Shown here: piece by piece, positions 16,581 to 26,890 of the stretch
Position numbering within the stretch: the first letter of the stretch is position 1
How the letters are laid out: each line of letters opens with the position of its first letter
Origin: Oceanobacillus manasiensis
Lineage (GTDB): Bacteria > Bacillota > Bacilli > Bacillales > Amphibacillaceae
Assembly (NCBI RefSeq): GCF_000724085.1
Contig: NZ_CCDL010000002.1
Location: 310,001 to 374,000, forward strand
Reading direction: 5' to 3'
Length of the DNA stretch: 64,000 bases
Program-made: the position numbers and the translations under genes
The notes under the pieces: generated by a model
Told to the model about the DNA's origin: nothing
Databases searched by the model: none
Seen by the model: only the letters and a program-made list of their open reading frames with translations

Positions 16581-17930
16581 ATGGAATTTAGATATTTACC
16601 GATGACAGAATCAGACAAACAGGAAATGTTGACGACAATTGGTGTGGACTCTACGGAGGAATTATTTGCTGATATACCAGAACAAATTCGTTTTAGAGGA
16701 AATTTAAACTTAAAAAAGCCAGCAAATGAAGCACAATTAAAGAAGGAACTTGCCGATATGGCAAATAAAAATGTAAATCTTAAAACACATGCTTCTTTTT
16801 TGGGAGCTGGTGTTTATGATCATTATATTCCTTCTGTTGTAGATCATGTAATTTCACGGTCCGAATTTTATACAGCTTATACACCCTACCAGCCAGAAAT
16901 TTCCCAAGGTGAACTACAGGCAATTTTTGAATTTCAAACCATGATATCCGAATTAACGGGATTACCTGTAGCCAATTCGTCTATGTATGATGGCGGAACA
17001 TCACTAGCCGAAGCGGTTAATTTGAGTGCAGCTCATACAAAACGGAAAAAAATTCTCGTTTCCAAAGCAGTACATCCAGAATCACGCGCTGTTATCGAAA
17101 CATATGCAAGAGGGCCAGAACTGGAAATTGTGGAGATTGACTGTGAGAATGGTTATACGAACTTACAGCAATTAGCAGAAGCAATTGATGAACATACTGC
17201 AAGTGTCGTGGTACAATATCCAAATTTCTTTGGTCAAATAGAACCATTGGAAAAAATTAATGAGCTGGTAAAGAGTCAAACCAAAACAATGCTTATTACT
17301 TCAAGCAACCCGCTTTCACTTGGCTATTTGACACCACCAGGGGAGTTCGGCGCTGATATTGTGGTAGGTGATACGCAGGTCTTTGGTATACCCGCACAAT
17401 TCGGTGGGCCACATTGCGGATACTTTGCGACCACGAATAAACTAATGCGAAAAGTACCTGGACGTTTAGTAGGCCAAACTGTTGATGAGGACGGTGTACG
17501 TGGGTTTGTTTTAACTTTACAGGCAAGAGAGCAGCACATTAGAAGAGATAAAGCGACGTCGAATATCTGCTCCAACCAGGCATTAAACGCACTTGCAAGC
17601 TCTGTTGCCATGAGCTCGATTGGAAAACACGGCTTACGGAAAATGGCTGTTTTAAATATGAAAAAAGCTCGGTATATGAAACAGAGGTTGAAAGAGGCAG
17701 GATTGCGAGTTGTACACGAAGGAACGTTTTTTAATGAATTGGTCGTGGATCTTGGGTCCAACGTGAGTGAAATTAATAAACAGCTTTTAAATAAAGGGTT
17801 TATTGGTGGATACGATTTGGGACAAAATTATCCTGAACTTAAAAATCATATGTTGATTGCTGTTACAGAGAGCCGTACAAAAGAGGAGATAGACATCTTT
17901 GTGAAGGAATTGGGGGATTTGCATGAATAA
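16581..17930 (+). CDS. gcvPA: Glycine dehydrogenase (decarboxylating) subunit 1
   Basis: This is the alpha part of the split P protein, which decarboxylates glycine and loads the aminomethyl group onto the H protein lipoyl arm. The 449 residues begin [17 protein letters not shown] and contain the PLP-fold blocks [36 protein letters not shown] and [23 protein letters not shown]. The PLP lysine is on the second subunit, as expected. GGGAGGGA precedes the ATG, and the 3' end overlaps gcvPB by 8 bp. Confidence 0.96.
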   Translation: MEFRYLPMTESDKQEMLTTIGVDSTEELFADIPEQIRFRGNLNLKKPANEAQLKKELADMANKNVNLKTHASFLGAGVYDHYIPSVVDHVISRSEFYTAYTPYQPEISQGELQAIFEFQTMISELTGLPVANSSMYDGGTSLAEAVNLSAAHTKRKKILVSKAVHPESRAVIETYARGPELEIVEIDCENGYTNLQQLAEAIDEHTASVVVQYPNFFGQIEPLEKINELVKSQTKTMLITSSNPLSLGYLTPPGEFGADIVVGDTQVFGIPAQFGGPHCGYFATTNKLMRKVPGRLVGQTVDEDGVRGFVLTLQAREQHIRRDKATSNICSNQALNALASSVAMSSIGKHGLRKMAVLNMKKARYMKQRLKEAGLRVVHEGTFFNELVVDLGSNVSEINKQLLNKGFIGGYDLGQNYPELKNHMLIAVTESRTKEEIDIFVKELGDLHE

Positions 17931-19380
17931 CAAGGATTTTCCGTTAATGTTTGAACGTAGTAAGGAAGGACGTACAAGCTATAGTTTACCTGAATTAGAT
18001 ATCCCGGATTTTGATCTCGATACTGAGATAGAAAGTAATTATATCCGAACTACTCCAGCAGATTTACCTGAAGTAAGTGAATTGGACATTATGCGCCATT
18101 ATACAGGGTTATCAAATCGTAATTACGGTGTGGATTCAGGCTTTTACCCACTAGGTTCTTGTACTATGAAATACAATCCAAAAATGAATGAAGATGTAGC
18201 ACGGTTTGATGGGTTTAGTCATATCCACCCATATCAGGAAACAGAAAGTGTTCAAGGTGCAATGGAAATGATGTATGACCTGCAGTCTTCTCTTAAGGAA
18301 ATTACAGGGATGCATGAAGTTTCTTTGCAATCAGCAGCTGGAGCTCACGGTGAGTGGACGGCCCTCATGATGATCCGTGCTTTCCATGAAGCAAATGGGG
18401 ACATGAATCGGACAAATGTTATTGTGCCAGACTCAGCTCATGGTACAAATCCTGCATCTGCAACAGTAGCCGGGTTTAAGGCTATAACAGTAAAAACCAA
18501 CGAAAATGGACTAGTTGATTTAGATGACTTAAAACGTGTTGTGGATGAAAAAACAGCTGCACTTATGCTGACAAATCCAAATACGCTTGGGTTATTTGAA
18601 ACGGAGATAATAGAAATGGCTGAGATCATTCATGAGGCAGGTGGGAAATTGTACTATGATGGTGCAAATCTTAATGCCATAATGGGATATGCCAGACCTG
18701 GGGATATGGGATTTGATGCAGTCCATTTAAACCTTCATAAAACATTTACAGGCCCTCATGGCGGAGGTGGTCCTGGATCTGGACCAGTAGGTGTATCGGA
18801 GGAACTTGCTGCGTATTTGCCAAAACCTCTACTTACCAAAAAAGAAGAAAAATATGTATTTGATTACGACCGTCCTTCTTCTATTGGAAGAGTAAAGCCT
18901 TACTATGGCAATTTTGGAATCAACCTTCGTGCTTACACGTATATTCGAACAATGGGTGCTGAAGGACTTAAGAAAGCAAGTGAATATGCAGTGCTTAACG
19001 CAAATTATATGATGAGAAAGTTGCAGAAAGAATATGATTTGCCATATGACCAGCATTGCAAGCATGAATTTGTATTATCCGGGAAGCGACAAAAGAAGCT
19101 AGGTGTTCGAACACTCGACATAGCTAAAAGACTGCTTGATTATGGCTACCATCCACCAACCATTTACTTTCCACTTAACGTAGAAGAAGCAATGATGGTC
19201 GAGCCTACAGAAACGGAATCAAAAGAGACATTAGATGCATTTATAGATTCTATGTTAGCTATTGCCAAAGAGGTAGAGGATAATCCAGAAATAGTTCAGG
19301 AAGCCCCGCATAATACAATTGTGAATCGAATGGATGAAACACTTGCGGCAAGGAAACCAGTTTTAAGGTATCAAAAGTAG
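17923..19380 (+). CDS. gcvPB: Glycine dehydrogenase (decarboxylating) subunit 2
   Basis: This is the beta part of the split P protein and carries the PLP-binding lysine in [20 protein letters not shown]. Other family blocks are [42 protein letters not shown] and [21 protein letters not shown]. The 485 residues are full length. It overlaps gcvPA and ends the operon at a strong terminator. The H protein gene is not in this window. Confidence 0.96.
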   Translation: MNNKDFPLMFERSKEGRTSYSLPELDIPDFDLDTEIESNYIRTTPADLPEVSELDIMRHYTGLSNRNYGVDSGFYPLGSCTMKYNPKMNEDVARFDGFSHIHPYQETESVQGAMEMMYDLQSSLKEITGMHEVSLQSAAGAHGEWTALMMIRAFHEANGDMNRTNVIVPDSAHGTNPASATVAGFKAITVKTNENGLVDLDDLKRVVDEKTAALMLTNPNTLGLFETEIIEMAEIIHEAGGKLYYDGANLNAIMGYARPGDMGFDAVHLNLHKTFTGPHGGGGPGSGPVGVSEELAAYLPKPLLTKKEEKYVFDYDRPSSIGRVKPYYGNFGINLRAYTYIRTMGAEGLKKASEYAVLNANYMMRKLQKEYDLPYDQHCKHEFVLSGKRQKKLGVRTLDIAKRLLDYGYHPPTIYFPLNVEEAMMVEPTETESKETLDAFIDSMLAIAKEVEDNPEIVQEAPHNTIVNRMDETLAARKPVLRYQK

Positions 19381-19403
19381 AAAAATTTTCTGTGGGAACA
19401 AAT

Positions 19404-19441
19404 AAAAATCCTGAGGGCATTTGCACCTCAGGATTTTTTTA
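19404..19441. terminator. Terminator between gcvPB and yqhL
   Basis: AAAAATCCTGAGG (19404-19416) pairs with CCTCAGGATTTTT (from 19427), ending in a T run. It separates convergent genes. Confidence 0.9.
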
Positions 19442-19810
19442 TTTGGATTTAATTTTACCTGTCCATTTCTTGAATCCGCCTTTTAGCTGATAAATATCTG
19501 TATAGCCTTTTTTATTTAGAAGTTGAGCCGCACGAGCTGATCGTGACCCGCTTTGGCAGTATAGATATACAGGCTTGTCAGGCCTCATCTCGACTAAACG
19601 TTGTTTCATTTGTGTCAGTGGTATATTTCGTGAGCCAAGGATATGACCCTTGTCAAATTCCTGTGGTTCCCTGACATCGATTAATTGTGCTTTACGATAT
19701 CCTTCTCTGAACTGCTGCTCTGTAAGTACCTTTAAGTAGTTCTTCTGTCTAAAGTAGCGAAAAACGCCAACAACTAATAAAGCAACAATAGCGATAATTA
19801 TAAATTCCAT
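19439..19810 (-). CDS. yqhL: Membrane-anchored rhodanese-like protein (YqhL)
   Basis: This 123-residue protein has an N-terminal transmembrane helix (residues 3-18) followed by a single rhodanese domain. The active-site cysteine C85 lies in YLYCQSGSRSARAA, and the CDC25-like acidic block LIDVREPQEFDKGHI precedes it. It may act as a sulfur carrier or thiol-relay protein at the inner membrane surface; the substrate is unknown. The gene lies between gcvPB and mntR as in B. subtilis. Confidence 0.9.
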   Translation of the reverse strand: MEFIIIAIVALLVVGVFRYFRQKNYLKVLTEQQFREGYRKAQLIDVREPQEFDKGHILGSRNIPLTQMKQRLVEMRPDKPVYLYCQSGSRSARAAQLLNKKGYTDIYQLKGGFKKWTGKIKSK

Positions 19811-20015
19811 GCTAGTTTTCCCCCGTCTGTCCTTTTACTTCCTCTCTATTATATGCGCAATAGATATTTTTTTCAAAGTATTTTCGTTGGTTTGAAACCA
19901 GAGGAGAGTGTACCCATATTTACCACCTACTTGTATAACACTATTATTTCATGTATCATTTAATAGAAACAGTTTTGCATTAGATAAAAAAAGATTCTTG
20001 AAATGAGGAATGCAC

Positions 20016-20435
20016 ATGCCTACACCAAGTATGGAAGATTATATAGAGCAAATATACAACTTAATGGAATCGAAAGGGTATGCGAGAGTTTCCGATATCG
20101 CTGAGGCATTAGCAGTACATCCATCATCCGTAACTAAAATGGTACAAAAGCTTGATAAAGATGATTATTTAAATTACGAAAAGTATAGGGGATTCGTCCT
20201 CACAGCCAAAGGAAAAAAAATTGGTGAAAGACTTGTTTTCCGTCACGAATTACTCGAAGATTTCCTCGAAATTATTGGAGTCGAAAAAGAAAATATTTAC
20301 GAAGACGTAGAAGGAATTGAGCATCATCTTAGTTGGAATTCCATAGACCGAATAGGAGACCTTGTAAACTATTTTAAACTAGATAGCAAACGGGTTAGTC
20401 AATTAAGAGAAATTCAAAAGCAGTCTGATAAGTAA
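20016..20435 (+). CDS. mntR: Manganese-dependent transcriptional regulator MntR
   Basis: This DtxR-family repressor shuts off manganese uptake genes when Mn(II) is bound. The 139 residues start [25 protein letters not shown]. The winged helix recognition segment is [15 protein letters not shown], and metal ligands are present (D8, E11, H77, E99, E102 and H103 in B. subtilis numbering; here the HELLEDF and EGIEHHLSW blocks hold them). ATG 20016 follows GAGGA by 6 bases; the upstream ATG at 20010 directly abuts that site. Confidence 0.95.
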   Translation: MPTPSMEDYIEQIYNLMESKGYARVSDIAEALAVHPSSVTKMVQKLDKDDYLNYEKYRGFVLTAKGKKIGERLVFRHELLEDFLEIIGVEKENIYEDVEGIEHHLSWNSIDRIGDLVNYFKLDSKRVSQLREIQKQSDK

Positions 20436-20700
20436 AAACCTTTGAAGAGTGAAAAACAGACTAATATGAAAGTAAATGCTGGATAATTGCATGAATTCTA
20501 ATAGTTTCTGCCGCCTTGGAAGCTATAGTCTGAATGAATATCCAGTATTTTTATGTCCTTGCTTTAGACTGCTTTGTGATATTTAAAATTAAGCGAGAAT
20601 CTAATGCGCAATTAAAGGATCTTAAAATTATAGTTCTATTATGCTGTCCTAATGCTTAAAAATGTATTAATAATAGTGTCAGGCATAAAGGGGAGGCGCA

Positions 20701-21591
20701 ATGAAGATTGATTGTGTATTTTCAGGTGGTGGGGTGAAGGCCTATGCTTTTCTTGGCTCTTTAGAGGTGATGGAAAGAAAAGAACTCAAGCTTGAGCGAG
20801 TAGCTGGAACTTCAGCAGGAGCTATAATTGCTTCACTATTGGCAGCAGGATATAATACGAATGAAATTCGTCTAAAGTTAGATGAACTTGATCTGAAAAA
20901 GTTTTTGGACCCTCCATTGTTAACTAAATGGTTACCATTTAGCAAATGGTTCTTCCTTTATTTCCAGCTCGGTATCAACAAAGGGGATAAACTAGAAAAC
21001 TGGTTATATGATCAACTTGCTGAAAAAAATGTCTATACATTTAATGACCTGCCGAAAGATTATTTAAAAGTAGTGGTAAGTGATTTAACTCTAGGCAAGC
21101 TTGTTGTCCTGCCAGATGATTTGGAAAGGGTTTATGGTCTTGATCCGCTTCTTTTTCCTGTTGCCAAAGCGATTCGTATGAGTGCAGGGTTTCCTTATTT
21201 CTTTATGCCTAAAAAGCTCCCAGGGAAGCGTAATACAAAAAGTATAATAGTGGATGGTGGGCTACTGAGCAATTTTCCGCTTTGGATTTTTGACAAACAC
21301 CGAGAAAAGCAGGAAAGACCTATCCTCGGTGTTAAGTTAAGTGAATCTGTAGAAAAGATCGAACCCCGAAAAATACGTAATGCCCTAGATATGTTTCAGG
21401 CACTATTTTCTACAATGAAAATGGCGCATGACACACGGTATATATCCAAGTCACAAGAAAGAAATATTATATTTATTCCGGTCGAGGGAATCGAAACAAT
21501 GAACCTATCTATTAGTGAAGAAACAAAGGAAAAACTTATTATTAAAGGCAGAAATAGTGCAGAACTATTCTTGCAAAATTGGCCTAATTAA
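20701..21591 (+). CDS. yqhO: Patatin-like phospholipase (YqhO)
   Basis: This 296-residue cytosolic or membrane-associated lipid acyl hydrolase has the patatin oxyanion loop FSGGGVKAYAFLG near residue 7, the nucleophile motif GTSAG at about 37-41 and the catalytic aspartate in VDGGLLSNFP. The physiological lipid substrate is unknown. It is monocistronic, with a 265-bp upstream spacer (20436-20700) in which I see no gene or clear regulatory element, and it ends at a strong terminator shared with yqhP. Confidence 0.9.
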   Translation: MKIDCVFSGGGVKAYAFLGSLEVMERKELKLERVAGTSAGAIIASLLAAGYNTNEIRLKLDELDLKKFLDPPLLTKWLPFSKWFFLYFQLGINKGDKLENWLYDQLAEKNVYTFNDLPKDYLKVVVSDLTLGKLVVLPDDLERVYGLDPLLFPVAKAIRMSAGFPYFFMPKKLPGKRNTKSIIVDGGLLSNFPLWIFDKHREKQERPILGVKLSESVEKIEPRKIRNALDMFQALFSTMKMAHDTRYISKSQERNIIFIPVEGIETMNLSISEETKEKLIIKGRNSAELFLQNWPN

Positions 21592-21632
21592 AAATGACCC
21601 TTACTTTAAAAAGTAGCGCGGTCATTTTTTTT
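21589..21632. terminator. Bidirectional terminator between yqhO and yqhP
   Basis: AAAAATGACC and GGTCATTTTT pair around a ~20-base loop and are followed by extra T residues. The right arm lies within the end of yqhP. Confidence 0.82.
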
Positions 21633-21986
21633 CTGCTTATTTCCTTCAATTACCCTTAGATGGGAAGCGCGTTTTGAAACTTTTTTTCTAGTTGGCGCCC
21701 CAACTGTTCTTGTTACTTTAGCGTTTGTTTGATTTACAGACCGGCTATCATTATATTTTGCTTTAGATTGCTTTACTGCCTGCTTATATTTTTTCATGTC
21801 ATCAGTCGAAGTCCGTTTACGCAAAAATAGAAAATAAATAACACCGAAAAAAACAATTCCCATCCCGATCATGACAAATAGGTTAGTAATAAATCCACTC
21901 GTATTTGTCAGAAGTTGAGATACTAGACCTATTGCTGCTAACCCAATAATGAGATAAATAAATATGGAGATTTTATTACGTAGCAT
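21606..21986 (-). CDS. yqhP: YqhP / SA1362 family membrane protein
   Basis: This 126-residue protein has two N-terminal transmembrane helices (about 8-25 and 32-52) followed by a long basic cytoplasmic tail (KKYKQAVKQSKAKYN and KRASHLRVIEGNKQKKN). The layout and the conserved RVIEGNKxKKK end match the SA1362/YqhP family of unknown function. It converges with yqhO. Confidence 0.85.
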   Translation of the reverse strand: MLRNKISIFIYLIIGLAAIGLVSQLLTNTSGFITNLFVMIGMGIVFFGVIYFLFLRKRTSTDDMKKYKQAVKQSKAKYNDSRSVNQTNAKVTRTVGAPTRKKVSKRASHLRVIEGNKQKKNDRATF

Positions 21987-22234
21987 TATCTTTCCTCCAT
22001 TCTAATTTGAATTTCTTATATACCATTTAATGTCTTCTATATACTGATCAATTCTATATGTTCTTATTATTGCCTATAACACTAAAAATATTCAACTTTA
22101 GTAGAATGATTTCTTTTCTTTTCTTTTATTTTACTTGATTTCAGACCTAAAAACCAGTTCCGTAGAAAGAAAACATCTGACTATTTTGGATTGCAATATT
22201 GCATATTGGTCATAATATTACACGAGGTGATCAA

Positions 22235-22750
22235 ATGAGCGATAACAAACAATTAGATCAAAATAAAAGAGAAGAGCCATTAACTTTACTTAGTCGATCA
22301 GCAATAACCGGTTTTGTAGGTGGTGTTTTCTGGGGGCTATTGGCTACACTTTTAGCTTACTTTAATTTTACAGAGGTTGCTCCCAAGGCCTATGTTTTAC
22401 GGTCGTGGACCACGGCATCTTGGACGAATGGATGGCTTGGAACTGTCATCACTATTCTTATTCTAGGTGGTATTTCTATACTGGTAGCATTTATCTATTA
22501 CCTTTTCATGAGAAAAATAAACACCATGTGGATGGGGGTTGCTTATGGTGCTATTTTATGGGGGATCGTATTCTTTGTACTGGAGCCAATTTTTACTAAT
22601 ATTAAACCTATTCGGGAGTTAAATCAAGAAACGATCGTAACGACTATTTGTCTTTATGTTTTATACGGAACATTTATTGGGTATTCCTTATCATATGATT
22701 ACCATGATAAAGTCATGAAAGCGAAGAATGAGAAAAACATGCAAGCATAA
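22235..22750 (+). CDS. yqhR: YqhR family membrane protein
   Basis: The ~171-residue protein has four predicted transmembrane helices. The conserved GFVGGVFWGLLATLLAYFNFTEVAP and WGIVFFVLEPIFTNIKPI blocks are typical of YqhR; function is unknown. ATG 22235 has CGAGGTGA upstream; the in-frame extension to 22199 has no ribosome site. It lies between yqhP and the peptidase gene as in B. subtilis, but yqhQ and yqhS, which flank it there, are absent here. Confidence 0.86.
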   Translation: MSDNKQLDQNKREEPLTLLSRSAITGFVGGVFWGLLATLLAYFNFTEVAPKAYVLRSWTTASWTNGWLGTVITILILGGISILVAFIYYLFMRKINTMWMGVAYGAILWGIVFFVLEPIFTNIKPIRELNQETIVTTICLYVLYGTFIGYSLSYDYHDKVMKAKNEKNMQA

Positions 22751-22868
22751 CAAGCTAAAATAGACATGAAAAAACGTAAATACTTATTAATTGTAATGGT
22801 TTATGATAAACTGAAATCATCCGTCATTTTATGTATAAGAATGAAAAAAGAGAAGGGGATGATGTTTA

Positions 22869-23930
22869 GTGGAAAAACTAACTAAATTACGTGAACTATT
22901 AGAAAAAAATAAGTTAGATGCAATACTTATTACTAGTTCTATTAACAGGCGTTATGTTTCTGGTTTTACAGGTACTGCCGGGGTAGCACTTATCAGTAAA
23001 GAGCATGCACGCTTTATAACAGATTTTCGTTATACAGCCCAAGCCACTGAGCAAGCTACAGGTTTTCAAATTGTAGAGCATAAACAGCTAATTGAACTTG
23101 AAATAAGAGATCAATTAAAGGATATGGGAATCAAACATCTTGGCTTTGAAAAGGATCATGTCACCTTCGCCCAATATGAAAATTATAATAAAGTATTTGA
23201 AGTTGAAATGAAGCCTGTAAGCGGTCTTGTAGAAGAAATGAGACTTATTAAAACAGCTGATGAACTAGCTATCATGAAAAAAGCTGCTAAGATTGCGGAT
23301 GATGCTTTTGTACATATTCAGTCATTTATAAAGCCTGGTGTTAAAGAAATTGATGTCTCAAATGAACTGGAATTTTTCATGAGAAAACAAGGAGCCGTTT
23401 CATCAAGTTTTGATATAATCGTAGCCTCTGGACTGCGTTCCGCTCTACCACATGGTGTGGCATCGCAAAAAGTAATAAATTCCGGTGAATTAGTAACACT
23501 TGATTTTGGTGCATGGTATGAAGGGTATTGTTCAGATATCACGCGTACTTTTGCAGTAGGGCAAATTAGTGATGAACTTACTAACATTTATAATACAGTC
23601 TTAGAAGCACAACTTCTTGGCGTAGAGGGAATAAAACCAGGCATTACTGGCAAAGAAGCAGATGCTTTAACTAGGGATTATATTACTGAAAAAGGATATG
23701 GAGAATATTTTGGCCACTCAACTGGACATGGACTTGGACTAGAGGTACATGAAGGTCCGGGATTATCTTTTAGAAGTGATAGCAAGCTTGAAGCAGGTAT
23801 GGTGGTAACGGTCGAACCAGGAATTTACGTTCCAGAAGTTGGTGGCTGTAGAATTGAAGATGATATTATTGTAACAGAGACGGGTAATGAACGCCTCACA
23901 CATTCACCAAAAGAACTAATACACTTATAA
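22869..23930 (+). CDS. yqhT: M24 Xaa-Pro dipeptidase/aminopeptidase (YqhT)
   Basis: This cytosolic metallopeptidase of 353 residues cleaves X-Pro bonds. The creatinase-like N-terminal domain (1-125) is followed by a pita-bread domain with metal ligands in LDFGAWYEGYCSDITRT (two Asp), HSTGHGLGLEVHEGP (His), VTVEPGIYV (Glu) and RIEDDI (Glu). Translation begins at GTG 22869 with AAGGGG about 10 bases upstream. It immediately precedes efp, a very common arrangement that may reflect a link to proline-rich translation; that link is inference. Confidence 0.92.
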   Translation: MEKLTKLRELLEKNKLDAILITSSINRRYVSGFTGTAGVALISKEHARFITDFRYTAQATEQATGFQIVEHKQLIELEIRDQLKDMGIKHLGFEKDHVTFAQYENYNKVFEVEMKPVSGLVEEMRLIKTADELAIMKKAAKIADDAFVHIQSFIKPGVKEIDVSNELEFFMRKQGAVSSSFDIIVASGLRSALPHGVASQKVINSGELVTLDFGAWYEGYCSDITRTFAVGQISDELTNIYNTVLEAQLLGVEGIKPGITGKEADALTRDYITEKGYGEYFGHSTGHGLGLEVHEGPGLSFRSDSKLEAGMVVTVEPGIYVPEVGGCRIEDDIIVTETGNERLTHSPKELIHL

Positions 23931-23961
23931 GCCTAGCAATTGATGAGGAGGAAGAAGTAAT

Positions 23962-24519
23962 ATGATTTCAGTAAATGATTTTAAAACAGGACTGACAATT
24001 GAGGTAGATAATGATATATGGCAGGTTTTAGAGTTCCAACATGTTAAGCCAGGAAAGGGTGCAGCTTTTGTAAGGTCTAAGTTACGTAATCTGCGGAATG
24101 GAAATATTCAAGAAAAAACATTTCGTGGTGGAGAAAAAGTAAGCAAAGCACATATTGAAAATAGAAAGATGCAATACCTTTATGCTTCTGGTGATTCCCA
24201 TGCGTTTATGGATTCGAATTCTTATGAACAAATTGAGCTTACAACAGATCAAATCCAACATGAATTGAAGTTTATTAAAGAAAACATGGAAGTTCACATT
24301 ATTACTTATGATGGCGAAATATTGGGTGTAGACCTTCCAAACAATGTGGAATTAGAAGTTATTGAGACAGAGCCAGGAATAAAAGGAGATACAGCAAGTG
24401 GTGGGTCTAAACCAGCAAAACTAGAAACAGGCCACTCTGTGCAAGTTCCATTTTTTATCAATCAAGGAGACGTGCTTATCATCAATACTTCTGATGGGAA
24501 GTATGTTTCAAGAGCATAA
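23962..24519 (+). CDS. efp: Translation elongation factor P
   Basis: EF-P relieves ribosome stalling at polyproline stretches. The 185 residues begin [18 protein letters not shown], and the loop tip is [17 protein letters not shown]. The lysine in PGKGA (K32 region) is the residue modified in Bacillus-type EF-P. The C-terminal OB domain ends with [26 protein letters not shown] precedes the ATG, and a strong terminator follows. Confidence 0.97.
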   Translation: MISVNDFKTGLTIEVDNDIWQVLEFQHVKPGKGAAFVRSKLRNLRNGNIQEKTFRGGEKVSKAHIENRKMQYLYASGDSHAFMDSNSYEQIELTTDQIQHELKFIKENMEVHIITYDGEILGVDLPNNVELEVIETEPGIKGDTASGGSKPAKLETGHSVQVPFFINQGDVLIINTSDGKYVSRA

Positions 24520-24544
24520 TCTTTTATGAAATCGATAATCTAAT

Positions 24545-24585
24545 AGAGGCTGTACCAATTAAATTTGGTACAGCCTCTTCTTTTG
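24545..24585 (+). terminator. efp terminator
   Basis: AGAGGCTGTACCAA (24545-24558) pairs exactly with TTGGTACAGCCTCT (24565-24578), followed by a T-rich tail. Confidence 0.9.
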
Positions 24586-24624
24586 TTGTCTAATTATACA
24601 TTCTAAGGTGAACAAACTTTGAAA

Positions 24625-24653
24625 GTCATAAACGACTAACTTTATCATACATT
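24625..24653 (+). promoter_or_regulatory. Sigma-E-type promoter of the spoIIIA operon
   Basis: GTCATAA (24625-24631), a 14-base spacer and CATACATT (24646-24653) fit the sigma-E -35 and -10 pattern. It lies 36 bp upstream of spoIIIAA. Mother-cell expression from sigma E is established for spoIIIA in B. subtilis. Confidence 0.8.
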
Positions 24654-24688
24654 TAGTAATAAGTTATTAAGCAAAGTGAGGATCTTTT

Positions 24689-25666
24689 ATGGAAGAAATA
24701 ATCCGATTGTTTCCAAATGGTTTGCAAGCATCCATTCAAAAAAAGATTGCTGGTAGGTGGAATGAGTTACAGGAGATACGTTGTCGATTGAACAGACCAA
24801 TAGAGATCATCTTAAATTCAGCAAACGAATGGTGTACAGCGATAACACTGACTAAACAGGACTTTACCTATATGGTAAATCAACTTAGTGAATTTTCATT
24901 ATATCGAATGGAAGATGAACTCCGTGAAGGTTATATAACGATTGAGGGAGGTCACAGAATAGGCATTGCCGGGAAGGTTAACACCATACAGGGAATAGTT
25001 AAGGCAATACAGTATATTACATTTCTAAATATTCGTGTAGCAAAAGAAAAAGTTGGTTGTGCAGATAAACTTATGTCTTACATTTTTCAGGGTGATTACC
25101 TTAATACGTTATTTGTTGGGGCACCTCAAACCGGCAAAACGACCCTTCTTCGAGACACAGCCAGGCAAATTGCTACAGGATGGAAGCAAATCACAGCTAA
25201 AAAGGTCGGTATTGTTGATGAACGTTCTGAGATCGCTGGCTCTATAAAAGGTGTTCCTCAACATAATGTAGGTAATAGAACTGATGTCATGGATGCTTGC
25301 CCAAAAGCAGAAGGCATGATGATGATGATACGATCCATGTCACCAGAAGTCCTGGTTGTAGATGAAATTGGTAGCCAAAAAGATGTACAAGCATTGCTTG
25401 AAGCGATAAATGCCGGCGTTATTATTATTAGCACTATTCATGGAAATAGTCTTGAGGAATTAAGAAAACGACCATCTTTATATCAACTTTTTGACCAACA
25501 TGTTTTTCAACGATTCATTTTATTGGACAGGAAGCTAGATCCCGGACAAATTAATACAGTTTATAACGAGTATGGGGAGATTATTTCTAAGGTAATGGAG
25601 GACAGGCCACATGCAATGGATTGGGGCACTTCTTCTCGTCATGACAAGCACATGGGTAGGATTTGA
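24689..25666 (+). CDS. spoIIIAA: Stage III sporulation protein AA, ATPase
   Basis: This secretion-type ATPase energises the SpoIIIA-SpoIIQ channel that links mother cell and forespore. The 325 residues carry Walker A GAPQTGKTTLL (around residue 144), the ERSEIAG block and Walker B EVLVVDEIGS. It resembles type II/IV secretion ATPases. It is the first gene of the eight-gene operon and overlaps spoIIIAB by 56 bp, which is common for this pair. Confidence 0.95.
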   Translation: MEEIIRLFPNGLQASIQKKIAGRWNELQEIRCRLNRPIEIILNSANEWCTAITLTKQDFTYMVNQLSEFSLYRMEDELREGYITIEGGHRIGIAGKVNTIQGIVKAIQYITFLNIRVAKEKVGCADKLMSYIFQGDYLNTLFVGAPQTGKTTLLRDTARQIATGWKQITAKKVGIVDERSEIAGSIKGVPQHNVGNRTDVMDACPKAEGMMMMIRSMSPEVLVVDEIGSQKDVQALLEAINAGVIIISTIHGNSLEELRKRPSLYQLFDQHVFQRFILLDRKLDPGQINTVYNEYGEIISKVMEDRPHAMDWGTSSRHDKHMGRI

Positions 25667-26123
25667 TTGGAGTAATAAACTCTCTAATAGACCGAAGCAT
25701 ATCAGGCAAGTAAAGAATGCGCTACAGATTTTGGAGGCAGAGATTTTATATAGCCAACTGCCACTCCATGAGGCATTCTCGGTTATTGCGAGCCAGATAC
25801 CAAGTCCAACAAGTAAGTTCTTTGATTACTTATATGAAGAGCTACAACACGACAAGAGAGATTTATTCTATGTTTGGGAACAAGCCATAGAAGTACTAAC
25901 AAAATACTCAAGCATAGGTAGTAATGAGCAAGAAATATTAAAGCAATTTGGAAGAACTTTGGGGCAGCATGATTTTCACCAGCAACAAAAGCATATTCAA
26001 CTAACACTTAGTCATCTAGAACGAGAATTAGAAGAAGCAAGGGATCACCATTTGAAATACGGCAAGATGGCGAAAAGCCTCGGAGTTTTGTGCGGACTGT
26101 TTGTTGTTTTACTTCTTTTATAA
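25611..26123 (+). CDS. spoIIIAB: Stage III sporulation protein AB
   Basis: This GspF-like membrane protein of 170 residues has a hydrophobic N-terminus (WIGALLLVMTSTWVGFDW), a helical cytoplasmic middle and a C-terminal helix LGVLCGLFVVLLLL. It likely forms part of the channel platform that the ATPase SpoIIIAA acts on. ATGGAGGACA lies 8 bases upstream of the ATG, inside spoIIIAA. It is followed by a 120-bp gap without a gene before spoIIIAC. Confidence 0.94.
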   Translation: MQWIGALLLVMTSTWVGFDWSNKLSNRPKHIRQVKNALQILEAEILYSQLPLHEAFSVIASQIPSPTSKFFDYLYEELQHDKRDLFYVWEQAIEVLTKYSSIGSNEQEILKQFGRTLGQHDFHQQQKHIQLTLSHLERELEEARDHHLKYGKMAKSLGVLCGLFVVLLLL

Positions 26124-26243
26124 GAAATACATGAAGTCCCGAACTGATGAGTCACGTGGGTTTTATACGATATTTTCCAAATAACCAAGGTAAAACATGA
26201 TCCACCTTTATGGACACGCATTATTAGTGAAAGGAGCCAGTCC

Positions 26244-26450
26244 ATGTTTACAGATGCATCCGTTCTATTTCAGATAGCTGGCATTGGTATTATTGTTGCG
26301 CTTATTCATACCATTTTAAAACAGATGGGGAAAGAGGAAATTGCTCAATTTGCTACACTGATAGGTTTTATAATAGTACTAGTTGTGGTTATCAACGGAC
26401 TATCAGATCTCTTCCAGCAAATTAAATCAGTCTTTCTCTTTCAAGGGTAA
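26244..26450 (+). CDS. spoIIIAC: Stage III sporulation protein AC
   Basis: This 68-residue protein has two transmembrane helices. The segment GIIVALIHTILKQMGKEEIAQFATLIGFI is the family core. AAAGGAGCC lies upstream of the ATG. It belongs to the SpoIIIA channel complex and is closely related in fold to the N-terminus of SpoIIIAD. Confidence 0.94.
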   Translation: MFTDASVLFQIAGIGIIVALIHTILKQMGKEEIAQFATLIGFIIVLVVVINGLSDLFQQIKSVFLFQG

Positions 26451-26456
26451 TCGTTA

Positions 26457-26849
26457 ATGGATATTGTCCAAATCGTTACACTTGGTATTGTTGCTAGCAT
26501 TTTATATATCATTTTAAAAGAGATAAACAGCTCCATGGCGTTTTTTATCATCTTGATTACCGGCATAATCATCTTCTTTTCGGTTATCCAGCAGATTAGC
26601 AGTATCTTTCAGCTGATTCAATCATTGGGAACAAAAGCGAACGTGGAAGGTATGTACATGGATACCATTCTAAAAATAATAGGAATTGCTTATATTGCTG
26701 AGCTTGGGGCGGGGATTACAAAGGATGCTGGTTTAGGTTCAGTAGCTGCGAAAATTGAACTGGCAGGGAAAATATTTATCCTTTTACTTGCGGTTCCGAT
26801 TATTAGCGCTGTAATCGAAGCCATTATACGTTTTCTACCTACAACGTAG
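26457..26849 (+). CDS. spoIIIAD: Stage III sporulation protein AD
   Basis: This 130-residue integral membrane protein has four hydrophobic helices and the conserved block KIIGIAYIAELGAGITKDAG. It starts 6 bp after spoIIIAC, with AAGGGT upstream. It is part of the mother-cell inner-membrane platform of the feeding tube. Confidence 0.94.
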   Translation: MDIVQIVTLGIVASILYIILKEINSSMAFFIILITGIIIFFSVIQQISSIFQLIQSLGTKANVEGMYMDTILKIIGIAYIAELGAGITKDAGLGSVAAKIELAGKIFILLLAVPIISAVIEAIIRFLPTT

Positions 26850-26890
26850 TCAGATCCCTCCATTTCCTTTGAAGGGGGAAGTTATAGTGA

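Noticed and set aside
17324-17761. 145-codon minus-strand open frame
   Set aside because: It lies inside gcvPA, whose conserved motifs cover the same bases; no start signal.
20436-20700. 265-bp gap between mntR and yqhO
   Set aside because: There is an imperfect GCTGGATA / TATCCAG inverted pair, but its arms are ~60 bases apart without a terminator or promoter pattern; nothing supportable.
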